From: Ilex aquifolium
Taxonomy: Eukaryota; Streptophyta; Magnoliopsida; Aquifoliales; Aquifoliaceae
NCBI GenBank assembly: GCA_951799425.1
Contig: OX637394.1
Span: 11,650,501-11,714,500 of the forward strand
Reading direction: 5' to 3'
Length of the DNA: 64,000 nucleotides
Both the position numbers and the translations under genes were made by a program. The notes beneath the pieces were generated by a model, which searched no databases, was not told where the DNA came from, and saw only the letters and a list, made by a program, of their open reading frames with translations. Positions within the stretch are counted from its first letter, which is position 1. Every line of letters starts with the position of its first letter. This document shows, one piece after another, positions 47,280-57,610 of the stretch.

Positions 47280-47490
47280 TCCATCCAGACCACCAGGCAC
47301 CATCGGCTGAGCACAGCTCCACGAGGCACCAGCGACTGCGCAGCGACTCCACCAAGCACACCATCGACTGAGCACAGCTCCACGAGGCACCGGCGACTGA
47401 GCAGCGACTCCACCAAGCACACCATCGACTGAGCATAGCTCCACGAGGCACCAGCGACTGAGCAGCGACTCCAGCGACTGAGCACAACCT
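47280..47490. repeat. about 60-bp tandem array inside hAT-like element B
   Basis: Roughly three and a half copies of CACCATCGACTGAGCACAGC-TCCACGAGGCACC. GC-rich against an AT-rich background. The long minus ORFs here are translations of this array, not genes. Confidence 0.8.
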
Positions 47491-47549
47491 CCAGTCCAGT
47501 GGCGAGGTGAGTTCTCTCTCCCCTTCTCTCTCTCTCTCCACCTATATGT

Positions 47550-47554
<5 letters not shown>

Positions 47555-47609
<55 letters not shown>
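47555..47609. repeat. (TA)n microsatellite
   Basis: About 27 uninterrupted TA steps inside hAT-like element B. Confidence 0.95.
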
Positions 47610-47612
<3 letters not shown>

Positions 47613-48106
47613 TATGTTTCTGTATCTGTAGTTTGTGGGAGAGAGTTCTGTGATATGGTGGTTCTCTGTTTTCTTGACACATAATGTTCTTGGATTTTTT
47701 GCACCACATTGTACAACAATCAAAATGAGTTTGTTTAAATTGACTCTGTTTGATCAGTGTCATTGAATAATTTGTATTTGTTAGATCCCCAATCTCAAGA
47801 CTCTATGATCAAGAAATACGTTTTGATTCCTATTTCTAGAAATCTAATGTTGTTGCATTATCAGTTTGAATACATTGAAATTGGATACATGTTTGATGAT
47901 TTTTCTCTACTTAACTTTACATGATTGATATTATTTTTATAATTATTGTAATTTTTTAGTCTATTTATTAGCATTTATAATTATTTTTTAAATTTTTATT
48001 ATATTACTGGTTCGACCAGTGACCCAACGGTTGAACCAGTGGCCCATTAACCCGGTCCCTTTGCCGGGTTGACATCTGGGCCGGGTTTTAAAACTATGAA
48101 TTTAAC

Positions 48107-48520
48107 TACTTTCAACCTATTTAAGTCCAATAAATTCCTATTTCCATGTTGGACTATACCTATTTAACATATTTAATTACTTTATCAGTCAATATGTTTA
48201 CTGGACTTCACACTAAAGGATGGGTTCACTCTATGTAAGCAAAAACTATTTGTGCTAGATCAGTAGGTGGAACATGTCTGTGAGGGTCTCAAGCCTTGAT
48301 CCACACACAATGCTATTCAAAAATTTAACAGCCTGGAAAGAGAAGAAAACTACCAGTCAATATGCCAACTGGAGTAAATTGCTATTCAAACCCAGTAAGC
48401 TCCTCGGTAATGCAGAGGCATAAAAGAATTGACTTGATTCGGAATGAAGGGGGTGTAGGCTGTGGTGATTGGGGCAATATTTTTCTTAGGCATTTCAACA
48501 AACACTTCATGCGCATGATG
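48107..48520. other. intergenic
   Basis: No gene or repeat recognised between the hAT-like element and the microsatellite-rich tract. Confidence 0.35.
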
Positions 48521-48779
48521 AAGGGGTGGGGGCTGTGGTGGAAGAGAAAAAGGGAGAGAGAGATTTCGCCGGAGGTTTGTAGGGTGAGTGAGCAGTGTGC
48601 GTGTGTGGGTGGGAGTGGGTGTATGGGATGTGTGTGCGTGTTTTGTGTGCTGGGGCTGGGGGGAAAGAGATCACTGAGAGAGGGAGAGAAACAGATGAAC
48701 ACAGAGATAGGGAAAGAAGGCAGGGGGTTTGCGCAGAGAGGGTAGAAGTAGGATTGGGGGGGGGGGGGGGGGGCGGCTT

Positions 48780-48813
<34 letters not shown>

Positions 48814-48879
48814 GGGGGAGATAAGGGAATGGAGAGAAATACCTGGTGGCGCTGGTGACGGTGGCGCTGTGGCGGTGGC

Positions 48880-48910
<31 letters not shown>

Positions 48911-48990
48911 TCTCTGCAGGAGGGAGAAGAGAGAAAGGGAAGAGATGGGGACACCGGGACAGGGACAGAGAGGTCGCATGGCATCTGACA
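48521..48990. repeat. GT/GA/poly-G microsatellite region
   Basis: Contains a G-run at about 48756-48773 and two composite blocks of (TG)n followed by (AG)n (about 48779-48815 and 48878-48911), in purine-rich surroundings. The long Ser/His/Thr/Pro-rich minus ORFs are products of these repeats. Confidence 0.85.
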
Positions 48991-49095
48991 TAATGGGCGT
49001 GTGTGACAAAATAGGAGAGATGGTAGGGAGTGCGTGAAAGGACAGAGTGGATGTCTATGAAGTAATTGATCAAACAAAGTATACAAACTGTCCAT

Positions 49096-49860
49096 ATGGA
49101 ATCTTATGTGCGTGTGAATTTGCCTACGTTCGTTTATTTAACGAAAGAATGATTAAAAATGTAAGAAATAAAATTTTTATGTGTTTAATTATTATGAAAA
49201 AAAATAATAGAAAAAATAAAAATTTTTTTTGCTTAAATTTTATCACAAATAACTAATTTTTTTTTCTTATAAAAAATATAAGGAAATGTAAGAAAGTTGT
49301 GATCTATAATTAACTTCTCATTTTACTTTTATTTTTTTTAAATATTTTATTGACTATTAATTTTAAAAAAATTTAGTATAAATTTGATCAATCATATAAT
49401 TTAGTCCTACGTTGTTGATTGTCTTAGAATTACGTTTTGAGTCACTTTTTAAAAAAAAATTAACTTTCCATTATAATTAAATATTTTTTTTCTTTTTTAG
49501 ACCGATTTAATATAATTAAGGGTAGTTTAAAAAATTATAAAAAAAAATTTATAACTTTACTTTCTTTCAAATAATATAATGAAATTTTTTTAAAACTTGC
49601 CAATAAATTTTTCATTCTAATCAATTACATGAATGAAAATATAATTTCTATCATTTTTTTTCTTTTACTTCATTTTCCATCATTTTTTTCTTTCTAACCA
49701 ATGAGACCCTACCTTTCTACGAAGCAATTGATCAAACACCCAGCATACAAACTGCACATACTGATTACTTAAAACTTCATTTTAAGCATATCTAATACAT
49801 TTCGGCGAAGTGATTAAGGAGCAGTACACAGTAAACATACTCCTTCCCTTAGAAAGAAAT
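49096..49860. other. AT-rich intergenic DNA
   Basis: Very AT-rich with long A and T runs. No gene seen on either strand. Confidence 0.4.
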
Positions 49861-49863
49861 TAA

Positions 49864-50800
49864 TGGTGTGTTTGGTAACGTTTTCATTTTTATCTTTTTT
49901 ATATAAAAAAATTAAATTTTATTTTTCTATGATAAAACTTAAAAAATATAAAATATGTTTGGTAGTCATTTATATTTAAAAAATTATAAAAACAAAAATA
50001 AAAAGCATGTTACGTATTTTACCAAAATCTACCACCTAACACCACATAAACCCACCACCAACAACCACCTAACCCCACCGTAAACCCACCCCCAAACCCC
50101 CTGCAATCCACCACCAACCACCCAACACATTGAAAACCCACTCCCACCAACAACCACCCAACACCACTAAAACCCTCACCCCCCAACCCCACTGAAAACC
50201 CACCCTCAATACCCCGTGAAACCCCTACAACACACCGAAAACCCACCCCAACACCCCTTGAAACCCCCATGCCACACCTGAAATCTATCCCCTGAAATCC
50301 ACCTGAAACCCCTGAAAACCCACTCCCCACATCCCCCTGAAACCCACCCTAAACCCCCGAAAATGCACTCCCAACACCCCCCTTGAAACCCACCCCCCCA
50401 ACCCCTTGAAAAACCCCCACCGAAAACCACCACCACCAACCACCCAAAACCACAAAAACAGGATAGGAGAGAGAGAGAGAGAGAGAGAAGAGAAAAGGGA
50501 AAAGGGAAATGAAGGGTTTTTATACTCAAGTAAAAAAATTATTTGTTTGCTGTTAACAGAACTCGAAGATTAGACCTCATTAAAGTTGTGTTCCCAACCT
50601 CCGCCTGTTTTGTTTTTGGATGTTTTCAAAAACATCTTTTTTTATGTTTCTATATTTTGGCCTTATTTTCAAAATGCAGTAGTAAAAAAAATAAAAACAA
50701 CCTCTAAGGTCTTTTTATTTTATTTTTTGTTATAAAATAGAAACAAAAACAAAAACAAAAACAAAATAAAAAATAAATTGTTACCAAACATTACCTAAAT
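49864..50800. mobile_element. inverted-repeat element with TGTTTGGTAAC ends (putative DNA transposon)
   Basis: Left end GGTGTGTTTGGTAACG and right end GTTACCAAACATTACC are inverted copies, flanked inside by T-rich and A-rich arms (TTTTTATCTTTTT against AAAATAAAAAATAAA). TTTGGTAAC ends are common in plant MITE-type elements. No clean target duplication was found. Confidence 0.55.
50024..50455. repeat. C-rich degenerate tandem array
   Basis: Repeats of CCACCCCCAACACCCCCTGA-type units with AAACCCACC, mostly 25-35 bp. Gly/Val-rich minus ORFs arise from it. The minus strand has many GGGG runs and could form G-quadruplexes. Confidence 0.75.
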
Positions 50801-51097
50801 GATCAATGAACCATAGAAATGAAAATTAAAGTAAAGAGGGCTAAAAAATATAGGGCATGCATACTTAGGAGGGACGCCTGTCATTCGATGTCGTTTTGGA
50901 TGTTTCTCTTCCATCCGGTAGCAGCTGTGTGGTATTATGGACCTCGGTATTTGACAGACTGACAGATTCACTGAGCAATTGTCGAAGAAACAACGACTAC
51001 AATAAGAATAACGGGTTTGACTACGGTACCGACCACTCACTTTTTGGTATGCTATCGAAAAAATAAAATTAACGGTAGATGTATAAAGAACAACTTT
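50801..51097. other. unassigned intergenic DNA
   Basis: Nothing recognised. Balanced composition around 50860-51000. Confidence 0.3.
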
Positions 51098-51391
51098 CAA
51101 CTGTTGATCAAGTCTATCATTTTTTACCGGCTACCCACTGAGCCTTACAAATTCATTAAAAAAAAACTCAGACGAAGAAGAAGGAGATTTAAGAAGATGG
51201 AGTTGCAGAGTTGTTTTTATCCCTATGAATGTAATGATGAACTTCCAACCGTTGATCAAGTGTATCACTTTTTATCAGCTACCACTGAGCCTTACAAATT
51301 CATAAAAAAAAAAAAAAAAAAAAAGCTTAGACGAAGAAGAAGGAGAAAGAAGAAGATGAAGTTGCAGAATTGTTTTTATCCATATGAACCC
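51098..51391 (+). repeat. direct duplication of about 148 bp
   Basis: Two copies (about 51098-51245 and 51246-51391) of a segment that reads TVDQVYHFLSATTEPYKFIK, then a Lys/Arg block and a GCAGAATTGTTTTTATCC motif. An ORF spans both copies (51017-51406), but I recognise no family; poly-A in the middle varies in length. It may be a duplicated exon of a transposon ORF. Confidence 0.65.
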
Positions 51392-51447
51392 TTCAAGAGA
51401 TTATAAAATCATCATTATTTATTAAAACTAAGGTTGAGATTATAGTA

Positions 51448-52487
51448 AGAGTACTACTTTTTTTTTGTTAACATTATTATTTTTTTGGTTAAGAGTATCA
51501 CTTTTTTGGCTAACATTACCACTGTTTTGATTAAGAGTACTATTTTTTTGGTTAACATTACTATTTTTTTGGTTAAGAATGCCACTTTTTTAGTTCACAT
51601 TACCACTGTTTTGGTTAATATTACTACTTTTTTTGTTAACATTATCACTGTTTTAATTAAGAGTACCACTATTTAGGTTAATATTACTATTTTTTTTTTG
51701 TTAACATTACCACTGTTTTGGTTAAGAGTACCACTTTTTGGTTAACATTACCACTTTTTTTGTTAACATTACCACTCTTTTGTTAAGATTACACTTTTTT
51801 GGTTAAGATTACACTTTTTTTGGTTAAGAGTACCACTTTTTTGGTTAACATTACAATTTTTTTGGTTAACATTACCATTTATTAGGTTAACAATATCACT
51901 CTTTTGGTTAAGATTACACTTTTTTTAGTTAAGAGTACCATTTTTTTTGTTAACATTACAATTTTTTTGATTAAGATTACCACTTTTTTGGTTAAGATTA
52001 CACTGTTGAGGTAGGAGTATTATTTTGTTGGTTAAGAGTACAATTTTTTCGGTTAAGATTACCATTTTTTTGGTTAAGAGTGCTACTTTTTTGGTTAAGA
52101 GTACCATTTTTTTGGCTAAGAGTACCACTTTTTTTGTTAACATTACAATTTTTTTTGTTAACAGTACAACTTTTTTTGTTAACATTACCATTGATTAGGT
52201 TAACATTACACTTTTTTTGGTTAAGAGTACCACTTTTTTTGGTTAAAATTACCATTGATTAGGTTAACATTACCATTCTTTTTGTTAAAATCATTTTTTT
52301 GGTTAAGATTACCATTTTTTTGGTTCAGATTACACTTTTTTTTATTAAAAGTACCATTTTTTTGGTTAACATTACCAAACTTTTGATTAAGATTATCACT
52401 TTTTTTGTTAAGATTACACTTTTGAGGTAAGTACCATTTTTTTTGTTAATATTATCATTTTTTTTGTTAAGATTACCACTTTTTTGG
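51448..52487. repeat. 21-bp minisatellite, about 1 kb
   Basis: About 45-50 units alternate between TTTTTTGGTTAAGAGTACCAC and TTTTTTGTTAACATTACCAC-type variants. The 21-bp period keeps several frames open; on the minus strand they read (N/T)QKNGTL-type heptads. There is no start context or conserved flank, so I treat it as DNA repeat. Confidence 0.88.
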
Positions 52488-52722
52488 ACTGATCAAGAGC
52501 TGGATAGTGATCAAAAAGAGTGATCAAATCACGACCGATCAAAAGCTGGATAGCGATCAAGAGTAGCGATTGGATCACGACCGATCAAGTGCAAGTTAAC
52601 GATCAAGAACACCGATCAATGGGTAGCGATCAAGAGATTGAGACCGATCTGTGCACATCAAGTAGCGATCAATGGTGGGATCAAGACTACCGATCAAGAT
52701 CATCGCAACAGCAATCAAAATT
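52488..52722. repeat. GATCAA-rich degenerate tandem array
   Basis: About ten GATCAAGAG/CGATCAAG motifs spaced at 20-30 bp, starting directly where the 21-bp minisatellite ends. Confidence 0.7.
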
Positions 52723-53120
52723 ATCATATTTAATTAACATAACAAATTAATATTACATTAAAATTCATCAAATTAACATTAAAATTCAACTTAATTAATA
52801 TTAAATTTATCCAATTTATATCCAAAATCATTCAATTAATATTCAATTCATTCAATTAACATCCAATAAAAAATCATTTTATTAAACTAACATTCAATTT
52901 CATCCGATTTATATTTAATTTATCATATTAACTTCCATCTACCATTCAACTCATCAAATTAGATTAACATTCATATCCATCTAATTAACACTTAATTCAA
53001 CAAATTAACATCTGAAATAATCGTCAATTAATCAAATTCGTCCAATTAACCATCAATTAATCAAATTAATATCTAAAACTATTAAAAATATTCGATTTAT
53101 CAAATCAATTTTTAAAAAAA
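52723..53120. repeat. AT-rich degenerate repeat of ATTAACATTCAATT type
   Basis: Low-complexity region of recurring AATTAACATTCAATTCATC-like phrases. No gene. Confidence 0.6.
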
Positions 53121-53643
53121 TTGGCATTAGACCAATAATATACCGATAGATGGATGAATGAAATTTTGACACAATACTAACCCAATTCCCGTCTAAATCC
53201 ATTCATGTTGCTTCTTCGAGAAGCTTAGTAGCTACGAATAGCTGGGTTGCTCCTTCACTTTTTTTCGTCTTTCTTCTCTTCTGTTTCGGTTCCTTTATTT
53301 CATTTTGAGTATTTTCAAGTTCCTCCATTTTTCTGCCCATTAGAACCGTCATATAATGTGGTTTTCTAATATGTCAATGCACATATTTTCTTCCTTTTGT
53401 AGGAACCTAGTATAGAAATGCGCATGGAGTTGGCTATCAGTCTTGTAACACACCTTGCCAACAAAAATAGGGACAAGAAAATGTTTAGAGCATCACTATT
53501 AGGATGATATTGGGGGTGTGCATACTGGGCATCTTTATCTTATTATCAGTTTTTGTGGTCAGTCTAATGTATGTCAATGATTCTTGCAGATGGAGTTACA
53601 CTTATCTGTTCATGAACGAACTTTTCCCTGTTGGATTTGGGTG
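53121..53643. other. intergenic before hAT-like element A2
   Basis: No gene recognised. Unique-looking sequence that ends at the GTTTACAC target site of the transposon. Confidence 0.35.
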
Positions 53644-53651
53644 GTTTACAC

Positions 53652-54020
53652 CAATGTTATCAGAATCGGACCGGACATTGAACCGACAGAGGGACCGGGT
53701 CAATGGTTCATTGGTTCAATCGGTGGTTCAACTGGTCGGACCGGTCATATAATTAAAAAAATTATAAAATTATAAAATATAATAATTTAGCCAAAAAATA
53801 TAAAATATGTTCACAATACATACAATTTTTCATACCAATCATAAAATCTACAATCACAATAAAAATAAAATTCACAAAGTAGTATTTTAAATTTTTAATT
53901 TGAAAATTTTATTCAATTTGGGGGTGTAATTGATAATTACTAACTTTCTAACATTTGGTGCACTGACTGTGCTATGTATATGTTGACTGGTATAGATTCG
54001 GTGACTGGGTGAGTGTAGAG

Positions 54021-54069
<49 letters not shown>

Positions 54070-54558
54070 ATTCACGGTCCACCGGCTGATGATTTCACTG
54101 TCCACTGGCTGATAATTTCACTGTCCACCGCCGGCTGATGATTTCACGGTTTCTCCATACCCATCTTTCTCTCTCTGCAAATATGAAATATCTATCTATC
54201 TATATATATAACAGTATCTTCCTTTGCCAAAACTCCATTTATGAGGCTGTGATGATTATGATTTCAAACAAAATCAGGCAACCGGACCGGTTATGGGGGT
54301 TTCTCTTCGCCTGAGGCTGCCAAAACTCCATTTATCTTCCTCTGCCAAACTCCATTTATGGGTTTCTCTTCGCCTACTTGCTGGTGCCTTCAAACCGTCC
54401 GGTTTTTCAAAACCGGCCGGTTCACGGTTTTTACTAAAAATCGGCCGATTTTTCGGTTTTTAGCCGGTTCTCTTCCTTATGCGGTCTAATTAGGAAACCG
54501 GACCGGTTAAGGTCCCGGTTCAAGGTTGAACCGGTCCGGTCCGGTTCTAATAACACTG
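53652..54558. mobile_element. hAT-like non-autonomous element A2, 907 bp
   Basis: Ends CAATGTTATCAGAATCGG / inverted CAGTGTTATTAGAACCGG, exact 8-bp duplication GTTTACAC at 53644-53651 and 54559-54566. The same family as the element at 41483-42399: the first 150 bp (TCAATGGTTCATTGGTTCAA, then AT-rich TATAAAATATGTTCAC) and the ACCGG-rich right end are collinear. The middle differs and includes a (GA)n tract. Confidence 0.88.
54026..54066. repeat. (GA)n microsatellite
   Basis: About 20 GA steps inside element A2. Confidence 0.95.
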
Positions 54559-54605
54559 GTTTACACTGATCAGGCTCTCACCATTCAACGGCGTCTCTCT
54601 CCTCT

Positions 54606-54670
54606 CTATTCTTTCTCTTCACTCTTCACTCTTCACTCTTCACTCTTCACTCTTCACTCTTCACTCTTCC
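54606..54670. repeat. 7-bp microsatellite (CTTCACT)n
   Basis: About eight near-perfect copies of CTTCACT, immediately before the Argonaute-like exon. Confidence 0.9.
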
Positions 54671-54674
54671 CTTC

Positions 54675-54751
54675 ATGAGGATTAAGACAAGGCATAGCAA
54701 CAGGGAGTTCAAGATCATAGGTTTGGGTGAAAATCCTTGCAATCAACAATT
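54675..54751 (+). pseudogene. single-exon fragment of an AGO4-clade Argonaute
   Basis: Reads MRIKTRHSNREFKIIGLGEN then PCNQQ, followed by a good GTAAGT donor at 54752. It matches the linker just before the PAZ domain of plant AGO4/6/9/16-type Argonautes (RIKTxHxNxEFKIIGLSEKPCNQQ). Those proteins bind 24-nt siRNAs in RNA-directed DNA methylation. No other AGO exon is seen on either side, and a microsatellite abuts its 5' edge, so this is a captured or leftover exon. The apparent Met is just the codon where the fragment begins. Confidence 0.6.
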
Positions 54752-55045
54752 GTAAGTGCTTGTTTATTCCATAGATTTTTTGGGTTGGCGCAATTTTCTT
54801 TATGTATAATTACTCTTTCATTCTCTAGAAAAGATGTTGATGTTGTTTTCTTTCCTATACTCTAACTTTGTTCTTTGGTGTCTCTTCAGCTTTATACAAA
54901 GACAGTGGGATCATCATCATAACTGTAGTTTCTCATAGCTTGCCAAATTAAGTGATCAATAAAATGTAATATTGCAAACTACATGAGCAAGCCTTAAGAT
55001 GGTATTATATGAAATATACCAAAAAGAGCGAGGAACTCTTTGGTA
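54752..55045. other. flank of the Argonaute fragment
   Basis: Starts as intron-like sequence. No further Argonaute exon was found, and no other gene is seen. Confidence 0.35.
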
Positions 55046-55597
55046 ATGTTAACAGTTGATCTCTCCTCCACCAATCCAGTTGATCCCTCATTCAATAGAT
55101 CAAGTTCATCCAACCCTATACCCAATCCAACAAGTTCATCCAACCCCAATCCAGCAAGTTCATTCAACCCCATATGCAATGAAGACATATCTTTCTTCTA
55201 CAAAAATTGCAAACATCGGTATGATAACTGCTTTTATAATAGGCCTTTGTTATTGGAGATGGATGTTTTACTGGATCAATTAAAAGATGTAGGATGTAAT
55301 GTTATTTTTGTTCTTCATTAATGAAATTCTGCAGTTGATATCAAGAAGACGGATAAAACATATAATACATTGGTGAAAATATTTTATTCTAACATGCATG
55401 ATATTGATAAAAGTAATCACAAGTTTAAGTCCCTTGTGAAGAATGTAAGTTTTGAAGTAACCCCAAATTTAGTATCAAAAATATTGAGAGTTCGCCGACC
55501 CTTCGTTCCTAACGATACATTTACCTATCCATTCAAGAATTCTAAGGGTATACCTCAGTCGAAATATGTTTATGCAGAAATATGTTTAGCGATCTAA
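55046..55597 (+). pseudogene. plant transposon-protein-like ORF, broken
   Basis: One frame with two adjacent stops near 55319-55324. The first part is Ser/Asn/Pro-rich (NRSSSSNPIPNP repeats of NP), then FYKNCKHRYDNCFYNRPLLL. After the stops it reads LVKIFYSNMHDIDKSNHKFK, then FEVTPNLVSKILRVRRP. The LVxxFYSNM...VRG-type pattern is that of the putative plant transposon protein domain found in many uncharacterised repeat-derived ORFs. A CTGCAG acceptor-like site at about 55334 raises the possibility of two exons. Function unknown. Confidence 0.5.
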
Positions 55598-56580
55598 GTT
55601 GATCGCTTATCTAGCGATCGGGGTTTCAAGTTTGCAAACTAATCTCGATCTCAACCAACGATCAAGTTGCCTTTTGGTTAACATTAAATTTCACTTATAC
55701 CCCTAAATTATCACCCTTTTTCAATTTTTCCCTCATATTTTTTATATTACACCATCAACTATGTAATTAGTTTCATATTACCCCAAATTTTTTTACCTAC
55801 TTTAATTCAACACAAAAAGTTGTACCCAAATATGATAACTTTGTTGTAATTTATTTAGTGGTGAAAAACTTTGTTGTAATAATTTTAACTTCACCCAAAA
55901 TATAACCCCAAAAAATGACAATTTTACCCAAAAAAAAGTGGCAATATATTATATAACCTTACTGTAACATTTTAGTAATAGCAAAAAAAAATGTGCTAAA
56001 CTTTAGTTGTAATTTAGCCTAGTGGTGAACTTACTTTGATAACTTAATCCTAACCTCTAATATTTTTAACTTAATCGTAAATTTAATGTCACTTAATAAC
56101 CCTAAATATTATAAAATTTTTGTTATATTTTTATTTTAGGGTTAAATATGATAAATAATTATCATTTTTAAAAACTAATTTTAATTTCTATTATCACTTA
56201 AAATAGTGGTGAACTTAGATAACCTAATTTAACCTCCTAATATTTTTAACTTAATCTAAAATGTAAATTTAATTTCACTCAATAACCCCAAATATTGTAA
56301 ATTTTTTCTTATATTTTTATTTCATGTTTAAATATAATAAATAATTATAATTTTTTAAAACTAATTTTAATTTCTATTATCACTTATTTTTAAAGTGTAT
56401 AGCGGATTCACTTATTTTTAAAATATATACCGATGAAATTGGTATAGGTTTTTATGGGTTTCGAAGTGTGCAGTTTTTTGGTATCGTACCGATTTTTACC
56501 TTTTCGGTATTGAAGCCAACCCCAAGAATAACATACAAACAGTTACAACTTAAGTTTAAATTTTGAAGGATTAAATTAGG
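55598..56580. other. AT-rich intergenic DNA with local duplication
   Basis: No gene. The stretches at about 56030-56190 and 56210-56390 are similar to each other (AACCTCCTAATATTTTTAACTT, then ATTTTTATTTTAGGG-type), suggesting a local duplication of about 180 bp. Confidence 0.5.
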
Positions 56581-57067
56581 GTAAATTACACTTTACCCCC
56601 TTAAACTATTACCTTTATTTCACTTTGTACCCTTAATTATAAATTTTTTTATATTATACCCTAAATTATCAATTTTATTTCATATCACTCCAATAGATAA
56701 CGACTGTTAGTTTTTTGATGATAAATGCGCATGTGAGTGGCCTGTACTGTCTATTGCACATGTACATGTCAAAAATCAAGAAAAATATTCATCAATGACT
56801 TTACCCTTGCTATGCTCCAAATTGTCTTCCTCTTATCGACCTTCTTTTTCTTCCCTGTAAATATTGGTAAAATAAAGTGGTTCTAGGCACTTGACAGGAA
56901 GCTCTTTGAAACTTCTCTCTCTCCTTTGACATTTTTTTAAGTTTGTTATTATCTATTGAAGTAATATGAAATAAAATTAATACTTTATGGTGTATTGCAA
57001 ATTTTTTTTTAGTTGAGGGTGCAAAGTAAAACAAAAATAATAGTTCAAATGGGTAAAGTATAATTTG
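56581..57067. mobile_element. MITE-like element, copy 1, with long inverted arms
   Basis: The left arm (AAATTACACTTTACCCCCTT, then AAACTATTACC) is the inverted counterpart of the right arm ending GGGTAAAGTATAATTT, over about 130 bp. The middle includes CACTTGACAGGAAGCTCTTT. No ORF of note. Confidence 0.7.
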
Positions 57068-57078
57068 TTTTATTTCAT

Positions 57079-57610
57079 TAAATTATACTTTACATTCTTG
57101 AACTATTACATTTGTTTTATTTTACACCCTCAATTATAAAATTTTTCATATTACATCATAAAGTATTAATTTTATTTCATATCACTCCAATAAATAACGA
57201 CTATCAATTTTTTGACGATAAATACGCATGTGAGTGGTCTGTACTGTTAATAAGTAACTGTCTATTGTACAAATGCAGGTCAAAAATTAAGAAAAATACC
57301 CATTCATGACTTTGCCCTACCTCAGTTCCAAATTGTCTTCCTCAGTTCTAAATTGTTTTCCTCTGGCCGACCTTCTTTTTTCTATGCAACCATTCGGTTG
57401 CAAAATTGGTAAACTAAAGTAGTTCTAAACACTTGATATGAAGCTCTTTGAAACTTTCCTCCCTCATCTGACAAATTTTCAAGTTTGTTATTATTTATTG
57501 AAGTGATATGAAATAAAATTGATACTTTATGATGCAATATGAAAAATTTTATAGTTGAGAGTACAAAATGAAACAAAAATAATAGTTCAAAGGGATAAAG
57601 TATAATTTAC
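57079..57610. mobile_element. MITE-like element, copy 2, head-to-tail with copy 1
   Basis: The same architecture and sequence as 56581-57067, with about 10 bp between them. The middle part CACTTGATATGAAGCTCTTT matches copy 1 with small changes. Confidence 0.7.

Larger units (their letters stand above)
47000..48098. mobile_element. hAT-like non-autonomous element B, 1099 bp
   Basis: Inverted ends CATAGTTTTAAAACCCG / CGGGTTTTAAAACTATG, with an exact 8-bp duplication AATTTAAC at 46992-46999 and 48099-48106. CCCGG/ACCGG-rich subterminal DNA is similar in design to elements A1 and A2, but the end sequence differs. No transposase is encoded. Confidence 0.87.

Noticed and set aside
47072-47723. Overlapping minus-strand ORFs of 92-150 codons
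   Set aside because: They arise from the GC-rich 60-bp array and the (TA)n tract inside a hAT-like element (repeats of SRWCLVELCSV and YIYIYI).
48382-49095. 237-codon minus-strand ORF, Ser/Pro/His/Thr-rich
   Set aside because: Produced by CT/CA microsatellites and a C-run. Several frames are open at once, with no conserved domain.
50019-50529. Gly/Val-rich minus-strand ORFs
   Set aside because: Translation of the C-rich array; no start context or family.
51925-52255. Lys/Asn/Thr-rich heptad ORFs on the minus strand
   Set aside because: A by-product of the 21-bp minisatellite; open in more than one frame.
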